Below, piece by piece: positions 13,087 to 23,532 of a stretch of DNA of 64,000 nucleotides; the first letter of the stretch is position 1, and the number at the start of each line of letters is the position of its first letter. Under the pieces are notes generated by a model, which saw only the letters and a list, made by a program, of their open reading frames with translations, had not been told where the DNA came from and made no database searches. Made by a program: the position numbers and the translations under genes. This stretch comes from Perkinsus chesapeaki (taxonomy: Eukaryota > Perkinsozoa > Perkinsida > Perkinsidae), in NCBI GenBank assembly GCA_013115145.1, contig JAAPAO010000020.1, positions 68,811 to 132,810 on the forward strand. Direction: 5' to 3'.

Positions 13087-16000
13087 ATGCGATTCTTCAT
13101 CGCCGCTGCATCGTGTGCTTTAGCAGCTGCTGCTGAATTGAGAGGCAGTGCTGCCGCCGCTGGCGAGCTCCCCGTCGTTCCCGAGGAGAGCGTTGGCCTC
13201 ATCTCCATGAACGAGGCCGCTGTTGTTTTCGTCGGCATGTGTTTCATGTATGCCTTGAGGGGTCTCGGTTCTCCTGAGACCGCCACCAAGGGTAACATGG
13301 CCGGTGTCATCGGTATGCTCGTTGCTGTCATCTTTGCTTGCCTTGACCCTCGTTTCACCCATCATTCTGGTGTCCTTGCTATCATTTGCTTCGTCATCGC
13401 TGCCATTTGCGGTTTGTGGCTCTCCTCCAAGGCCACCATGATCGTGATGCCCCAGATGGTTGCTGGTTTCCACGCCAGTGTCGGTTTCGCCGCTGTCATG
13501 GTCGCCTATGCTCGTTACTTCGATCCTGAGGAGGTCATGAACGCTGGTCACTTGGTTGAGACTATGATTGGTATCTTCTTCGGTGCCATGACTCTCACCG
13601 GTTCCATTGTTGCTTGCGGTAAGCTTCAGGGTGTTATCCGTTCCAAGGCTCTTCTCCTTCCCTTCCGTCACTGGATCAACGGCGGTATCTGCGTTGCCTC
13701 CATTTTGCTCACCGTCTGGTTGTGCATGGTTGGTAAGGGTACCACCACCGGTATGTGGATCATCATCGCTACCACTCTCATCTGCCTTTACCTTGGTTGG
13801 GCTCTTGTCATGTCTATCGGTGGTGCCGATATGCCCGTTGTTGTTTCTATGTTGAACTCCTACTCCGGTTGGACTACAGTTGCTTGCGGTTTCATGCTTA
13901 ACAACACTATCCTAATCATTGCTGGTTCTCTTATCGGTTCTTCCGGTGCTATCCTTTCCTACATCATGTGCAAGGGTATGAACCGTTCCTTCACCTCTGT
14001 CATTCTCGGTGGCTTCGGTGTTGAGGAGGGTCACACCGTCGAGGTTACCGGTACCATTACTGAGACCAACGTCGACGAGGTTGCCGATAAGATGATCAAC
14101 GCCAACTCCGTTATCATCGTTCCCGGTTACGGTATGGCTGTTGCTCGTTGCCAGCAGACTGTCGCCGGTATTGCCGACTGCCTCCGTACTCACGGTGTCA
14201 AGGTTCAGTTCGCCATTCACCCCGTCGCTGGTCGTTTGCCGGGTCACATGAACGTGTTGCTCGCTGAGGCCAATGTCCCCTATGATATCGTTAAGGAGAT
14301 GGACGAGATCAACCCTGAGTTCCCCAACACTGATGTTTCTCTTGTCATTGGTGCTAACGATATCGTCAACCCCATGGCTGTTGAGGATCTCTCTTCTCCC
14401 ATCGGAGGCATGCCCGTCCTTGAGGTCTGGAAGGCCAAGATGTGCGTCGTCATGAAGCGTTCTATGGCCACCGGTTACTCTGGTATCGAGAATCCCTTGT
14501 TCTACAAGGAGAACACTCGTATGCTCTTCGGTAACGCTCACGAGAAGACTCAGGAGTTGCTCGCCGCTCTTCAGGGTCTCGCCAAGGATAAGAAGGTCAC
14601 CAATGCTTCTAATGATGCCTCTACTCCTCTTCTCGCTGAGGAGAAGAAGCCCGAGCCTGAAAAGGTTAAGGAGTACCCACCTGCTCTTAAGACTATTGGT
14701 GTTCTTAACGAGACTAGGAACTGTGATGAGACTCGTGTTGCCATTGCCCCCAATGTTGTATCCAAGTTCCGTGATATGGGCTTTGCCTTTGTCATGGAGC
14801 GCGGCTGCGGTGACAAGGCTTCGTTCCCCGATCGCTACTACGCCGTTGAGGGATGCAAGCTTGTTGACACTCCCGAGGAAGTCTACAAGGCGGCTGATGT
14901 CATCGTCAAGATCAATACCTTGACTGATGAGGATTTCACCAACCTCCGTCGTGGTCAGATCGTTGTCACCTACTTGTGGCCTGCTTTCAACCCTGACCTC
15001 CTTAAGACTCTTGCTGCTAAGGGTGTCACTGCTATGTCCGTCGATGCTGTTCCTCGTATCACTCGTGCTCAGAAGTTGGATACTCTATCCTCCATGGCTA
15101 ACATGGCTGGTTACAAGGCCGTCATTGAGGCTTTCCATCTCTTGCCTCGTTTCGCCAAGCCTTTGACTACTGCCGCCGGTAGCGTTCCCGCCGCCAACGT
15201 CTTCATCATTGGTGCTGGTGTTGCTGGTCTCTCTGCTATCGGAACTGCCCGTTCTCTTGGTGCTTTGGTCACTGCTAACGATACTCGTTCTGTTGTCAAG
15301 GAACAGGTCGAGTCTATGGGTGCCAAGTTCGCTGAGGTGCCTTACAAGGAGGAAGGTGCCGGTGCTGGTGGTTATGCCAAGGAGATGTCTGAGGGATTCC
15401 ACAAGGCCCAGATGCAGCTCTACGCTCAGCAGATCAAGAAGGCCGACGTTGTTGTCACTACTGCTCAGATCCCCGGCAAGCCTGCTCCCCTTCTTATCAC
15501 TAAGGAGGTTGTGCGCTCCATGAGACCTGGTTCCGTGATCGTCGATCTTGCCGCCCAACAAGGTGGTAACTGTGAGCTCACTCAGAAGGACAAGACCATC
15601 GTCGATCCCGAGAGTGGCGTCACTATTGTTGGCCAGACCAACCTCGCTCGTTTCATGCCTGCTCAGGCTTCCGAGCTTTTCGCCGCTAACATGCGTTTCT
15701 TATTCGACCAGATGAAGGGTGCCGCTGGTATTGATGAGGCCCTTGCTCAACCTGATGATGTTATCGCTCCTATTCGTTGCACTTATCAGGGACAGGTTAC
15801 CTGGAAGCCGGCTGCCCGCCCTGCTCCTCCACCGGCCCCTAAGGCTCCTGCCACTCCCAAGAAGGAGGAGGCTCCCGCCAAGGCCGAGAAGAAGCCTCAG
15901 ACTGCTTTCTCCAAGTGGCTCAACTTCTTCATTGTTGTGATCATCGTTGGTGCTTGCTGTGCTGGTATTGGTGCTTGCCGCAGTGTTGCCTTGGTTGACC

Positions 16001-16254
16001 AGATGATGGCTTTCGTCATGGCTGTTATCGTCGGTTACTTCCTTGTCTGGGGTGTCGATCATGCCTTGCATACTCCTCTTATGTCTGAGACTAACGCCAT
16101 CTCTGGTATCATCATCGTTGGTGCTATGCAGCAGCTCTCTGCCGCCGGCACTTTCGCTCAGATTTGTGCCATCTTGGGTACCTTCGCTGCCGGCTTCAAT
16201 ATCTTTGGTGGTTTCTGGATCACTAAGCGTATGCTTGCCATGTTCCACCGATAA
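13087..16254 (+). CDS. Proton-translocating NAD(P)+ transhydrogenase, beta-alpha fusion, copy 2
   Basis: Tandem paralogue of the upstream gene with the same domain order: beta helices, domain III (VIIVPGYGMAVARCQQTV), domain I (VFIIGAGVAGLSAIG), then alpha C-terminal helices. I start it at 13087 because MRFFIAAASCALAAAAELRG is a typical signal or targeting leader; the open frame extends 15 codons upstream without an ATG. One exon. Codons end strongly in C or T, as in highly expressed genes, more so than in copy 1. Long blocks are nearly identical in DNA to copy 1, including silent sites (for example 14971-15150 against 11053-11232), while the flanking parts differ at many silent sites. The different N-terminus suggests different sorting or processing of the two proteins. 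Confidence 0.95.
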   Translation: MRFFIAAASCALAAAAELRGSAAAAGELPVVPEESVGLISMNEAAVVFVGMCFMYALRGLGSPETATKGNMAGVIGMLVAVIFACLDPRFTHHSGVLAIICFVIAAICGLWLSSKATMIVMPQMVAGFHASVGFAAVMVAYARYFDPEEVMNAGHLVETMIGIFFGAMTLTGSIVACGKLQGVIRSKALLLPFRHWINGGICVASILLTVWLCMVGKGTTTGMWIIIATTLICLYLGWALVMSIGGADMPVVVSMLNSYSGWTTVACGFMLNNTILIIAGSLIGSSGAILSYIMCKGMNRSFTSVILGGFGVEEGHTVEVTGTITETNVDEVADKMINANSVIIVPGYGMAVARCQQTVAGIADCLRTHGVKVQFAIHPVAGRLPGHMNVLLAEANVPYDIVKEMDEINPEFPNTDVSLVIGANDIVNPMAVEDLSSPIGGMPVLEVWKAKMCVVMKRSMATGYSGIENPLFYKENTRMLFGNAHEKTQELLAALQGLAKDKKVTNASNDASTPLLAEEKKPEPEKVKEYPPALKTIGVLNETRNCDETRVAIAPNVVSKFRDMGFAFVMERGCGDKASFPDRYYAVEGCKLVDTPEEVYKAADVIVKINTLTDEDFTNLRRGQIVVTYLWPAFNPDLLKTLAAKGVTAMSVDAVPRITRAQKLDTLSSMANMAGYKAVIEAFHLLPRFAKPLTTAAGSVPAANVFIIGAGVAGLSAIGTARSLGALVTANDTRSVVKEQVESMGAKFAEVPYKEEGAGAGGYAKEMSEGFHKAQMQLYAQQIKKADVVVTTAQIPGKPAPLLITKEVVRSMRPGSVIVDLAAQQGGNCELTQKDKTIVDPESGVTIVGQTNLARFMPAQASELFAANMRFLFDQMKGAAGIDEALAQPDDVIAPIRCTYQGQVTWKPAARPAPPPAPKAPATPKKEEAPAKAEKKPQTAFSKWLNFFIVVIIVGACCAGIGACRSVALVDQMMAFVMAVIVGYFLVWGVDHALHTPLMSETNAISGIIIVGAMQQLSAAGTFAQICAILGTFAAGFNIFGGFWITKRMLAMFHR

Positions 16255-16661
16255 ATGTTGTGGTCTACAGCTATCCAAGGCTTTATTTAGTGTAAAGGGT
16301 CTCCTGAAATAAAGGAGTTCTCTTTCAACTTTTGGCCTGATGTTACTATTGTTCGCTCGACATTGAGCGCTTAAACGATCGATGCCGATGGCGACTGAAC
16401 TACTACCATTCGAGGGAACTATTTTTTGCTTGGCCCGAGGGCCTCGCTCCTTGTTGACGATTGTTGGATGCGTGCATTCTTTGTTTTTTCCGGCATAAGT
16501 TTCTAGTTCCTGGCAGCCGGAGTCCTACAAGCGTATACAATATTGCTACCAAACATGGCGTCTTGTGTTTCTATAGTGGGTAACGCAATACCAGTAGGAA
16601 AGGTAGATGGTACACATAGCACGAAAGGGATCACGGCAATCCCCGAACTGCCTCTATATCA
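16255..16661. other. Convergent intergenic region
   Basis: About 400 bp between the 3' ends of transhydrogenase copy 2 and the minus-strand coiled-coil gene. No coding frame or structured element recognised. Confidence 0.35.
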
Positions 16662-17743
16662 TCATCGTTGCGATTCAACTGCCCTCCACAGAACTGAAAA
16701 ACGGTAATTGGTATCAAGGTAAAGGTTGTTCACTTGTGGTTGATGCTTCTTCTTATTCTTAGACTTGATAAAGCTCTCACTCGCACGTTGGTTGTTCCGC
16801 GCTGACTTCACTACTGTTTCTTGTGCAGCGCTTGTCCATGACGATACCTCTTCTTCGAGTTGGAGTCTGCTTTCGCTTTCACGCTCATATCTGTCGGCTA
16901 CGAGACTATCGAGCGAGCCAGGCCATAGCATCTCAACTCAGCGATAAGTTTCTGTCCTTCCCTGACAAGAGTGTTTCTCTCACTTTCGAGTTGCTTCACT
17001 GTCTCCTCGAATCGTCCAGCTTTATCCAGTAGCTCTGCGTCTGCCAGTCCAGATTTGACACTTCCCTAACCGCTCCGCTCACTTTCGTTAACAAGCTTGA
17101 TTATCTCGGCTTTCCACTCTCGCTCCTTGACTTTGAAATCGTCGCTCTCGTTCCTCAGCTGATCCAGCTCAGCCTTCGCTTGTTTGTACCTAGCAGCATC
17201 ACCAATTTCTCACCGCTAGGTTCCCATACCTCACCGACGTTCCATCATTGAGCGTTCCGACTTTTCAGCCTCGAGCGCGGCTTTAAGGCTAGCGTTGTCA
17301 GAACACAGTGCTTCATACTGATACTAAAAGTGAGGCTTCAGTCGAGCGAATACCGTTTCCGAGACGGTTAATCACATTCGATGCCTCACGCGCTTTCTTC
17401 ACTTGATTGTACTTCGTCTCGGCAGCAGTGGCTCTGGTCTTGAGGGACCCTATCTCTCGGATATACCTCGTAAGAAATGACTATCGTGGAGCTCTTCGCT
17501 TCACGCACTCCTGTTTTTCAACCTCATAGCGAGAGCACCGTCTTTCGGCAAGTGTAAGCAGCTGTTTAGTCGTCTCTAGTTCCTCCATCATTATCTTGGA
17601 GCCTAAGTTCAATTCGATTATTGGAATGTCAGCGTTACTGGATGTTTACCACTCATTGAGGTGCGGTGAGCATCAGTGTCTAGCTTAGGGGACTTGCCGG
17701 AGATGTTGGTCATGAATAGCCCAGTCCCAGGAGACTTTGCCAT
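16662..17743 (-). CDS. Coiled-coil protein
   Basis: Unrecognised gene. It starts at an ATG at 17743 (MAKSPGTGLFMTNISGKSPK) and continues through several exons of heptad-rich sequence, such as MEELETTKQLLTLAERRCSR (about 17590), EIGSLKTRATAAETKYNQVK (about 17440), SLKAALEAEKSERSMMERR (about 17290), KAELDQLRNESDDFKVKERE (about 17160) and FEETVKQLESERNTLVREGQ (about 17000). It ends near VLWRAVESQR-stop at 16662. High charge, Leu every three to four residues and no globular motif indicate a long coiled coil. Introns are 30-60 bp. The function cannot be named. The exon list is partial and the C-terminal frame is the least certain part. Confidence 0.6.
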
Positions 17744-17884
17744 CACCAGTCGCTTAGACATTCGGGAGTTGGTCTAAGCCTCCAAGTAGCTATAACTATG
17801 GCAACTTCTACCCTTTTATGAACTCCCAACCATATATTAACCCTATATTCTCCAACAGCCTCCTCTCAACCCGACCCGCATTGA

Positions 17885-19386
17885 TCAGGATTTAACATCG
17901 TCATGGTATAGCGACTTACAGCTATCCTCTGGGTGTCCTGAATCTCCACTTTGAGCCTCACCACTCACNNNNNNNNNNNNNNNNNNNNNNNNNNNNNNNN
18001 NNNNNNNNNNNNNNNNNNNNNNNNNNNNNNNNNNNNNNNNNNNNNNNNNNNNNNNNNNNNNNNNNNNNACCCCCTGGCTGCTCTGCTAATGGAGCCTCGT
18101 CACTCACACCCCCTGGCTGCTCTGCTAATGGAGCCTCGTCACTCACACCCCCTGGCTGCTCTGCTAATGGAGCCTCGTCATTCATATTATCGACCTGCTT
18201 AGCCATCTGGGCTTCATCGCTGACCATCTCGGGCCGTTTGTCTCTTGAGGCTCCGTCCTTTACGCTTCTCAGCTGCTCACCCATGTGAGGCTCATTAGCC
18301 TGCTCGGCTACTGCCGTTTCAGCATTGGTATTCCCGTGCAGCCCTTCCGTATCACTCTCACCCATGGACTCAATCAGTAACGTTCCCTGCTCCTCTTCCA
18401 GCCTTATTGACTGCAGCGAGTCCGTTTTGGTGGAAGCATTGACGACAGTAGCCCTGCTAAGGGCCTGCCACAGTGAAGGCTCCAAAGCGAATGATCGAGC
18501 AACAGTCACCTTATCCTCTATGATACTTCGTATAGCTTTCAGCTCCTCTAAGAGCGACTCCAACAGTTCAGTGGCTCTCGAGGATGCAGTCAGATCTTCG
18601 CGACGTTCTTCCCATGCTACCGGGGCCTGACGAGAGATAACCGTCATCCAGCGTTGTGTGGTTGAGCCCGACGTTCCGGTGAGCTGGCGTGTCCCGTTCA
18701 GATGTCGACACCTTACGCTCCCTCCTGGGCCAGAACATCCTGCCTATCGTACTCTACAACAACAAGGTGATAGCCAAGTTGCCGTATCTAAATCTCACAG
18801 TGATTGCTGTTGTTAAGGAGCCCCAGAAGCTCTTCTTCGGTGGAGTGCGGCGCAGCTCCGTCAGGTGAGTTTTCGCCTCTCTTTCGAGTATCTCATCCAG
18901 TGAGTCGAATATGGAATGGAACGCTGATATGTCTATCTTGCCGTTTCGAGCTTCCGCCTCGAGTCCCCTATATGAAGCTACCACCGGACCACATTCGTCT
19001 GAGTAGCTCTCACCGATCTCGTATGGCCTTCGGAACATTCAGAGAGAGATTCAGGGAGGCATGATCACCCATTATAACTTCACAGGCTCGCTGGACACCT
19101 GTACCGTCAATGAAACCTGGACCAGAAGCCGATGCCGCGTAATCCACGATTAAGGTGGCACCATGTCGAGCTTGATCCACTTGCTGGAACGCGTGTTCCA
19201 TAAGGCCACTTGGTGCAGCCTCTCTGCTGCCTGCTGACTGAACACCCGCGAGGATGTGATTATCGCTGTGGTGGCCGTGTTACCTCTGCACTGTGTGCTC
19301 TGTGAACCAGAGTTGTCTGGAAGATAGACTGTACTGTCATGTGCAGCAAGCTCGCCTTTCAGTGGTGTACTCATTAAACTCAACAT
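17885..19386 (-). CDS. Protein with 13-residue tandem repeats, interrupted by an assembly gap
   Basis: Unrecognised gene. N-terminal exons: MSTPLKGELAAHDSTVYLPD from about 19374/19386, RACEVIMGDHASLNLSLNVP near 19060, and GLEAEARNGKIDISAFHSIF near 18930. Next come TELRRTPPKKSFWGSLTTAI and a helical exon (ATELLESLLEELKAIRSIIE). An acidic region follows (SDTEGLHGNTNAETAVAEQA) and grades into repeats of VSDEAPLAEQPGG. Degenerate copies (VSDEAQMAKQVD, MNDEAPLAEQPGG) precede the perfect ones. The array runs into the N gap; on the far side the frame can resume SGEAQSGDSGHPEDS and stop at 17885, but that frame is a guess because the gap length is arbitrary. Low-complexity acidic repeats suggest a disordered or surface-exposed tail. 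Confidence 0.55.
17969..18068. other. Assembly gap (100 N)
   Basis: Exactly 100 undetermined bases, the usual placeholder for a gap of unknown size. It sits inside a 39-bp tandem repeat array, so repeat collapse is the likely cause. Confidence 0.98.
18069..18186. repeat. 39-bp coding tandem repeats
   Basis: Three near-identical 39-bp units follow the gap (unit begins CCCCCTGGCTGCTCTGC on the plus strand). On the minus strand each encodes 13 residues, VSDEAPLAEQPGG. The unit length is a multiple of three, so copy-number change keeps the frame. True copy number is unknown because of the gap. Confidence 0.9.
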
Positions 19387-19477
19387 TCTAAGAGTATCGA
19401 CTGTATTAGCATTATAATCACATGAGCACACAATCTCGAGGAGGGCTGTCCCCTGCAACCAGTGGCCGATCGGGTAT

Positions 19478-20224
19478 CTACACAGCAACTGTGAGCTTGG
19501 ATGGATACGCAGTAGAAGGATGTACTCGACAGCCTCGCGGCAAAGGGTCGTCTTCCCACGGGTCTTCTTCTACCATTACTGTAAATAACTTCACAGGTTT
19601 GCAAGGGCACTCCTTCTTGCACTTCACCGCCTCAATATCCGACAGCACCTGAATCTTAGATTAGACGCTCATGGCCGATGGTTGCTGCTCACATGCCAGC
19701 AAGACTCGGGTACAAAGCCGAAGATTGTGTGCCGACCATCGAGGTGTTCTTGCGGCCCAAATGTTATGAAGAACTGACTGCAATTTGTGTTGAAGCCAGT
19801 ATTGGCCATCGACACAACGCCCTTGCGGTCGTGTGACAAGTGAGAGCATATCTCATCCTCAAAGGGTCCACTGTAAATGCTTTCACCACCCTTGGGCAGC
19901 ACCGTCTGCGTGTTGCCTGAAGCACGGCTGTATGCAAGAAGGAGGCCATCGGAGGCATGATACCTCGGGCCGTCGTGCTCCCTCCCGAGGCGGTGTCAAA
20001 GGGGTCGGGATCGCCTGTTTGGCACATGAAGCCTTTCACTACTCGATGGAAGACACACCTAAGCAAGGCGTTAGCCGTCCCTCATGTCCCTACGGGTCGG
20101 CGGCATACCCATCATAGTAGCCATGTTTCGATAGTTCTAGGAAGTTACGGCATGCCTTAGGAGCTTCATTGATGTACAAGTACATCTTCAATGCACCGTG
20201 AGATGTGTTAATCGTTACTGCCAT
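19478..20224 (-). CDS. Cyclophilin-type peptidyl-prolyl isomerase (PPIL3-like)
   Basis: Prolyl cis-trans isomerase; PPIL3 relatives are spliceosome-associated. Exon 1 from the ATG at 20224: [20 protein letters not shown], then [19 protein letters not shown]. Exon 2: [17 protein letters not shown] (the FHRxxxxFMxQxGD active-site strand, including the catalytic Arg). Exon 3: [34 protein letters not shown] (catalytic and binding residues of the MANxGxxTNxSQFFIT motif) and [10 protein letters not shown]. The last exon, [20 protein letters not shown], is followed by [16 protein letters not shown] and ends TVAV-stop at 19478. The lack of the divergent loop and the overall spacing fit PPIL1/PPIL3 rather than CypA. 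The donor after QTGDP is not a clear GT. Confidence 0.88.
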
Positions 20225-20474
20225 AATAAATGGTACGCTAGCTGTCTCGGGACTTAAAATGAGGAGTGCCTCGACGGTGGCTAATGGCCCAGATGAACAG
20301 ACGGTGGTGATTGACTACACAAAGCCACTGTTTATAAGTTGCAAAGATGTTGTTCTCTCTCGCTAGTGCGGCATAACCAAGCTAGCGCAATCGCCGTATG
20401 TCATCAACAAAAAATGATATTGCCACACGTTACTGACTGAGGTGTATCCTAGGATGATAATAAAACATAATCAT

Positions 20475-21284
20475 CTATATCGCCTGGCGGCATGCCTTCA
20501 AGGCATCCAGGTAATACCTGAAAGACGAAAGTGCAAAGAAGAGCACCGTAAGGTGCGGTCGTACTGGCATTGGGCAGCTTCGGCGGCCTGCTCCATGCAC
20601 TGGTTGAGCTGATCCTGCTGGACTTGACATACGTTACCAGAACTCTAAAAGCACAGTCAACCGACCTGTTTGGTTGAGCTCTTACTTGAGCGACTTGTTG
20701 TTGCTGTTGCGGGGGAGGCGCAGCAGCAGCTGGTTCCCCTTCGTGCCTGTGGATGACCTCAGTCTGTCTGGGGCCGACGACAGCGTCGACAGCTCTATTG
20801 GCCATAGAGAAGCCAACACCAGTGGCCATACCTGAGAGGATATTAGATTACCCCACTGGGGCGCCTTTCCTACCAGACATCATAGATCCAGCCAGGCCGC
20901 TCATCATGCCTCCTCCTCCCTGAGCAGGGGCCGGTGGTGGGGCATGTTGGGCAGCAGCTGGGGCAGGGGCGGCAGGGCGGGCCTGTGGGGCAGGAGCGGC
21001 ATGTCTCGGGGCAGCAGCAGCTGGCTTGCGACCAAACCATCCACCTGAAGGAAACGACAGTATTTGAGTGAGTTGCTCGGGAGTAAAGGTTCATATAGTG
21101 TATATAGCCAATAGTAGCATAATAACGTGGCGAGACAGCCATAGAGCACAGTGTAATATAGGAGATAGATGTGCATTGGGGTGTAAACGAGCAGCTGTTA
21201 TGGATCCCCCTTACCTCCACTGCTGCTGCTAGGAGAAGGGGACCTACGTGGTCCCGAGGAGCGAGCACTACTACGACGGGGCAT
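20475..21284 (-). CDS. CHCH-domain protein (CHCHD2/10-like)
   Basis: Mitochondrial intermembrane-space protein family. Starts MPRRSSARSSGPRRSPSPSS, an arginine/serine-rich leader suited to mitochondrial targeting. Then an Ala/Pro-rich exon (WFGRKPAAAAPRHAAPAP), a glycine and methionine patch (GGGGMMSGLAGSMMS), the conserved hydrophobic stretch GMATGVGFSMANRAVDAVVG typical of CHCHD2/10, and a Gln-rich linker. The CHCH exon reads QDQLNQCMEQAAEAAQC (one CX9C), and the last exon gives YYLDALKACRQAI-stop. The second CX9C appears to lack its first cysteine and the spacing is short. Whether that is real or a splice-model error is open. Four or five exons, with introns from 30 to about 140 bp. Confidence 0.82.
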
Positions 21285-22058
21285 TTAGATGGGTATCACC
21301 AAGCTACATCAACCTGTTCATTCGCTTTTACACTGTGCAGCATGGCTTTAAACAGGCCATGAAACGACGCGCTGAAGGACATAATGTACTATACGATTAC
21401 TGTCTTGTCGATCCAATGATTTCAAACTAGCTTATCAAGCGGAGGCCAGAATTCTGGAATGCCCAGAGTGAGCAGCGCAAGAGAGCCACACTAGCAATAG
21501 AATAGCAAACATCAGTGGTCCAGGCCTGCCAGGCATTCCTTGAGCAGCTGTTCTAGCACTGAACAGCTAACGGTGTTTGGAGTCCCTAGCTGCAATTTAT
21601 GGATCACATACCCGGCCAGCAGTCCTCTGGGCCGCACATCTACTATGGACTCGCGTGCTAAGTGTGCAAGGAGTGTAGACCAGAAATAGGGATACGGGCC
21701 TTATCCTGGCAATTGAACAACCGTGTTGTGTCGACCCGTGCAACTTGCGTAACCTTAGCGAATCTTGCGCTTTCTCAACGCTATCTGCTCACAAATCAGC
21801 CCCGTTGTTCTCCAGTGACATGATTATGAATCTTTAACTCAGTTGTCCATTTCCTTTTCCATTCAATTATGTTAGCCCGTGCCATATCAGCGAGTGTACA
21901 TCATTGCATCCGGCCCCTGTCAACTGCCGCCATCTCGTCGTGCTTCCGTAAGGGCAGTGCGCTGCCGGAGCCCGTCAAGCCTATCCGGTAGAACTATATT
22001 TCCCTAGCCCTTAGGAGACCTTAATCTCATCAGGATCAGGGGAAGGAGCGGTATTCCT
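21285..22058. other. Divergent intergenic region
   Basis: About 770 bp between the start of the CHCH gene (minus) and the TauD-like gene (plus). No family match and no long frame. Both promoters should lie here. Confidence 0.35.
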
Positions 22059-23532
22059 ATGAGTGAGGACAAAACGTTCCCGGAGTACATGGCATGTGCC
22101 ACTCCAGGCTCACCATTGGTAGATATGCCTTTGTCGGTGCTGTTGGTGGTTCAGTTCCTGGCCAGGTGCTCACACCTATTATAGAGGGTCATGAAGATAT
22201 GGACTTGGACGACTGGGCTAAGGCGGCGAAGGCTGAAATTGAACATCATTTGACAAAGTAGGAGGAAGTGTCGGTATGAGTAAGATTACTGTCAGGTACG
22301 GTGCTATATACTTTACATCGATTCCCGATCTGAAGACACCGCAGGATTTGGCAACGTTAATGAGAAGTATGAAATATAGACTACATGAAGATAGCCATTA
22401 TAAGAAGATGATGGCTGCGAGGTCAATGACAAGTAGGGTCTCATAGTGGCCCATGGTAGTCAAACACAGGCACTAAACTATCTGATGTGGTCCGGACGGC
22501 CTCCGACGAGCCACCAGAGTATGCTATTGAGCCACATTCCGAGTACCATACAGCGGGGTAGTGCAACAACAGCTGATGTATGTGGTAATGGTATTGTTAC
22601 ATTTAGGTTGCCTCATAAGATAGCTCTCTTTGCACACGGTGAAGTTCCGACTTATGGTGGGGAATGGATGGTTGCTGACACTAGAAGGATTATGGAGGAG
22701 CTTAATAAGGCTGTTGTGAAGAAGTTCGATGAGCTCGGTGAGTGCCTTTCGGATACATTGCTCTCATGGTACCTCAGGTGCTTGCTATAGAGTGTTTTAT
22801 GAATCTAAAGACAATAGTGTTGTCGGGTAAGATTTTCGTCGACCGTATTACTATGCTGATTCATACCGTTTATTTTCGCTTTGTTGGAGCTCACCTGGCT
22901 TGGAAGGCTTTCCCGCGTTCGCTGTAGCACTTGCTTCTTAAGTAACCTTTTAGATACAATAATTGGCAAACCAACATCAGCTATGATAAAGAAAAGGTAG
23001 AGGAGTACCTAAAGATTAGGGGTTATGATTGGAAGTGGAGTAAGCCCTAAGAGTTGTGGACCACTGCACGGTGTATTTAACCATCTTTGGTTAGATGCCG
23101 ACGACTCTCTGGAGTACTGGAAGGTCTACCCGGCCATTGTGCCCCATCCTGTGACAGGAGAGAGGTGCTGGTTCAATCAAATTCATGCCCAGCATAAGAG
23201 TTTCTACTACTCTCATCCGAGGTAGGATGCTAGTAAGATTCTTAGAGCTCGATTTGCTGTGCAATAGATTCCGCGACATGCCGCGGGACAGCAATAGGTT
23301 CCCTGTTAACACAACTTATGGTGATGGCACTGAGATAGAGCCGGAGGTGAGCAGCTGGCGTATCTTTGGGTTGAGCGTGCATTAGGTGCTCTCCCATATT
23401 CGATCTATTATCTGGAGGAACTGTCATGCAGCACCCCTCCATACCGGTGCACTACTGGTACAAGATAACTACCTTACACTTCACGGCAGGTGGGAAGGGA
23501 ATGCTATATTGCTGGTTGTTAGTGTGTTTTAG
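22059..23532 (+). CDS. TauD/TfdA-family Fe(II)/2-oxoglutarate dioxygenase
   Basis: Non-haem iron oxygenase; members hydroxylate taurine, gamma-butyrobetaine or other small acids, and the substrate here is unknown. Exons joined in phase give VGGSVPGQVLTPIIEGHEDM, KYGAIYFTSIPDLKTPQDLA, TASDEPPEYAIEPHSEYHTA (first metal ligands in HSE, equivalent to HxD/E), GLPHKIALFAHGEVPTYGGE, WMVADTRRIMEELNKAVVKK, NNWQTNISYDKEKVEEYLKI, YWKVYPAIVPHPVTGERCWF (the HPxTGExxWFNQ motif), TTYGDGTEIEPEVLSHIRSI and, at the end, LLVQDNYLTLHGRWEG with the distal His and the 2OG-binding Arg. Stop at 23532. At least eight exons with introns of about 36-130 bp. The start is uncertain (ATG at 22059 in another frame, or 22094 in frame). 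All catalytic residues are present, so it should be active. Confidence 0.86.

Noticed and set aside
9778-16278. Several long antisense frames across both transhydrogenases (up to 209 residues)
   Set aside because: They are shadows of highly biased codons on the plus strand, with no protein-family character.
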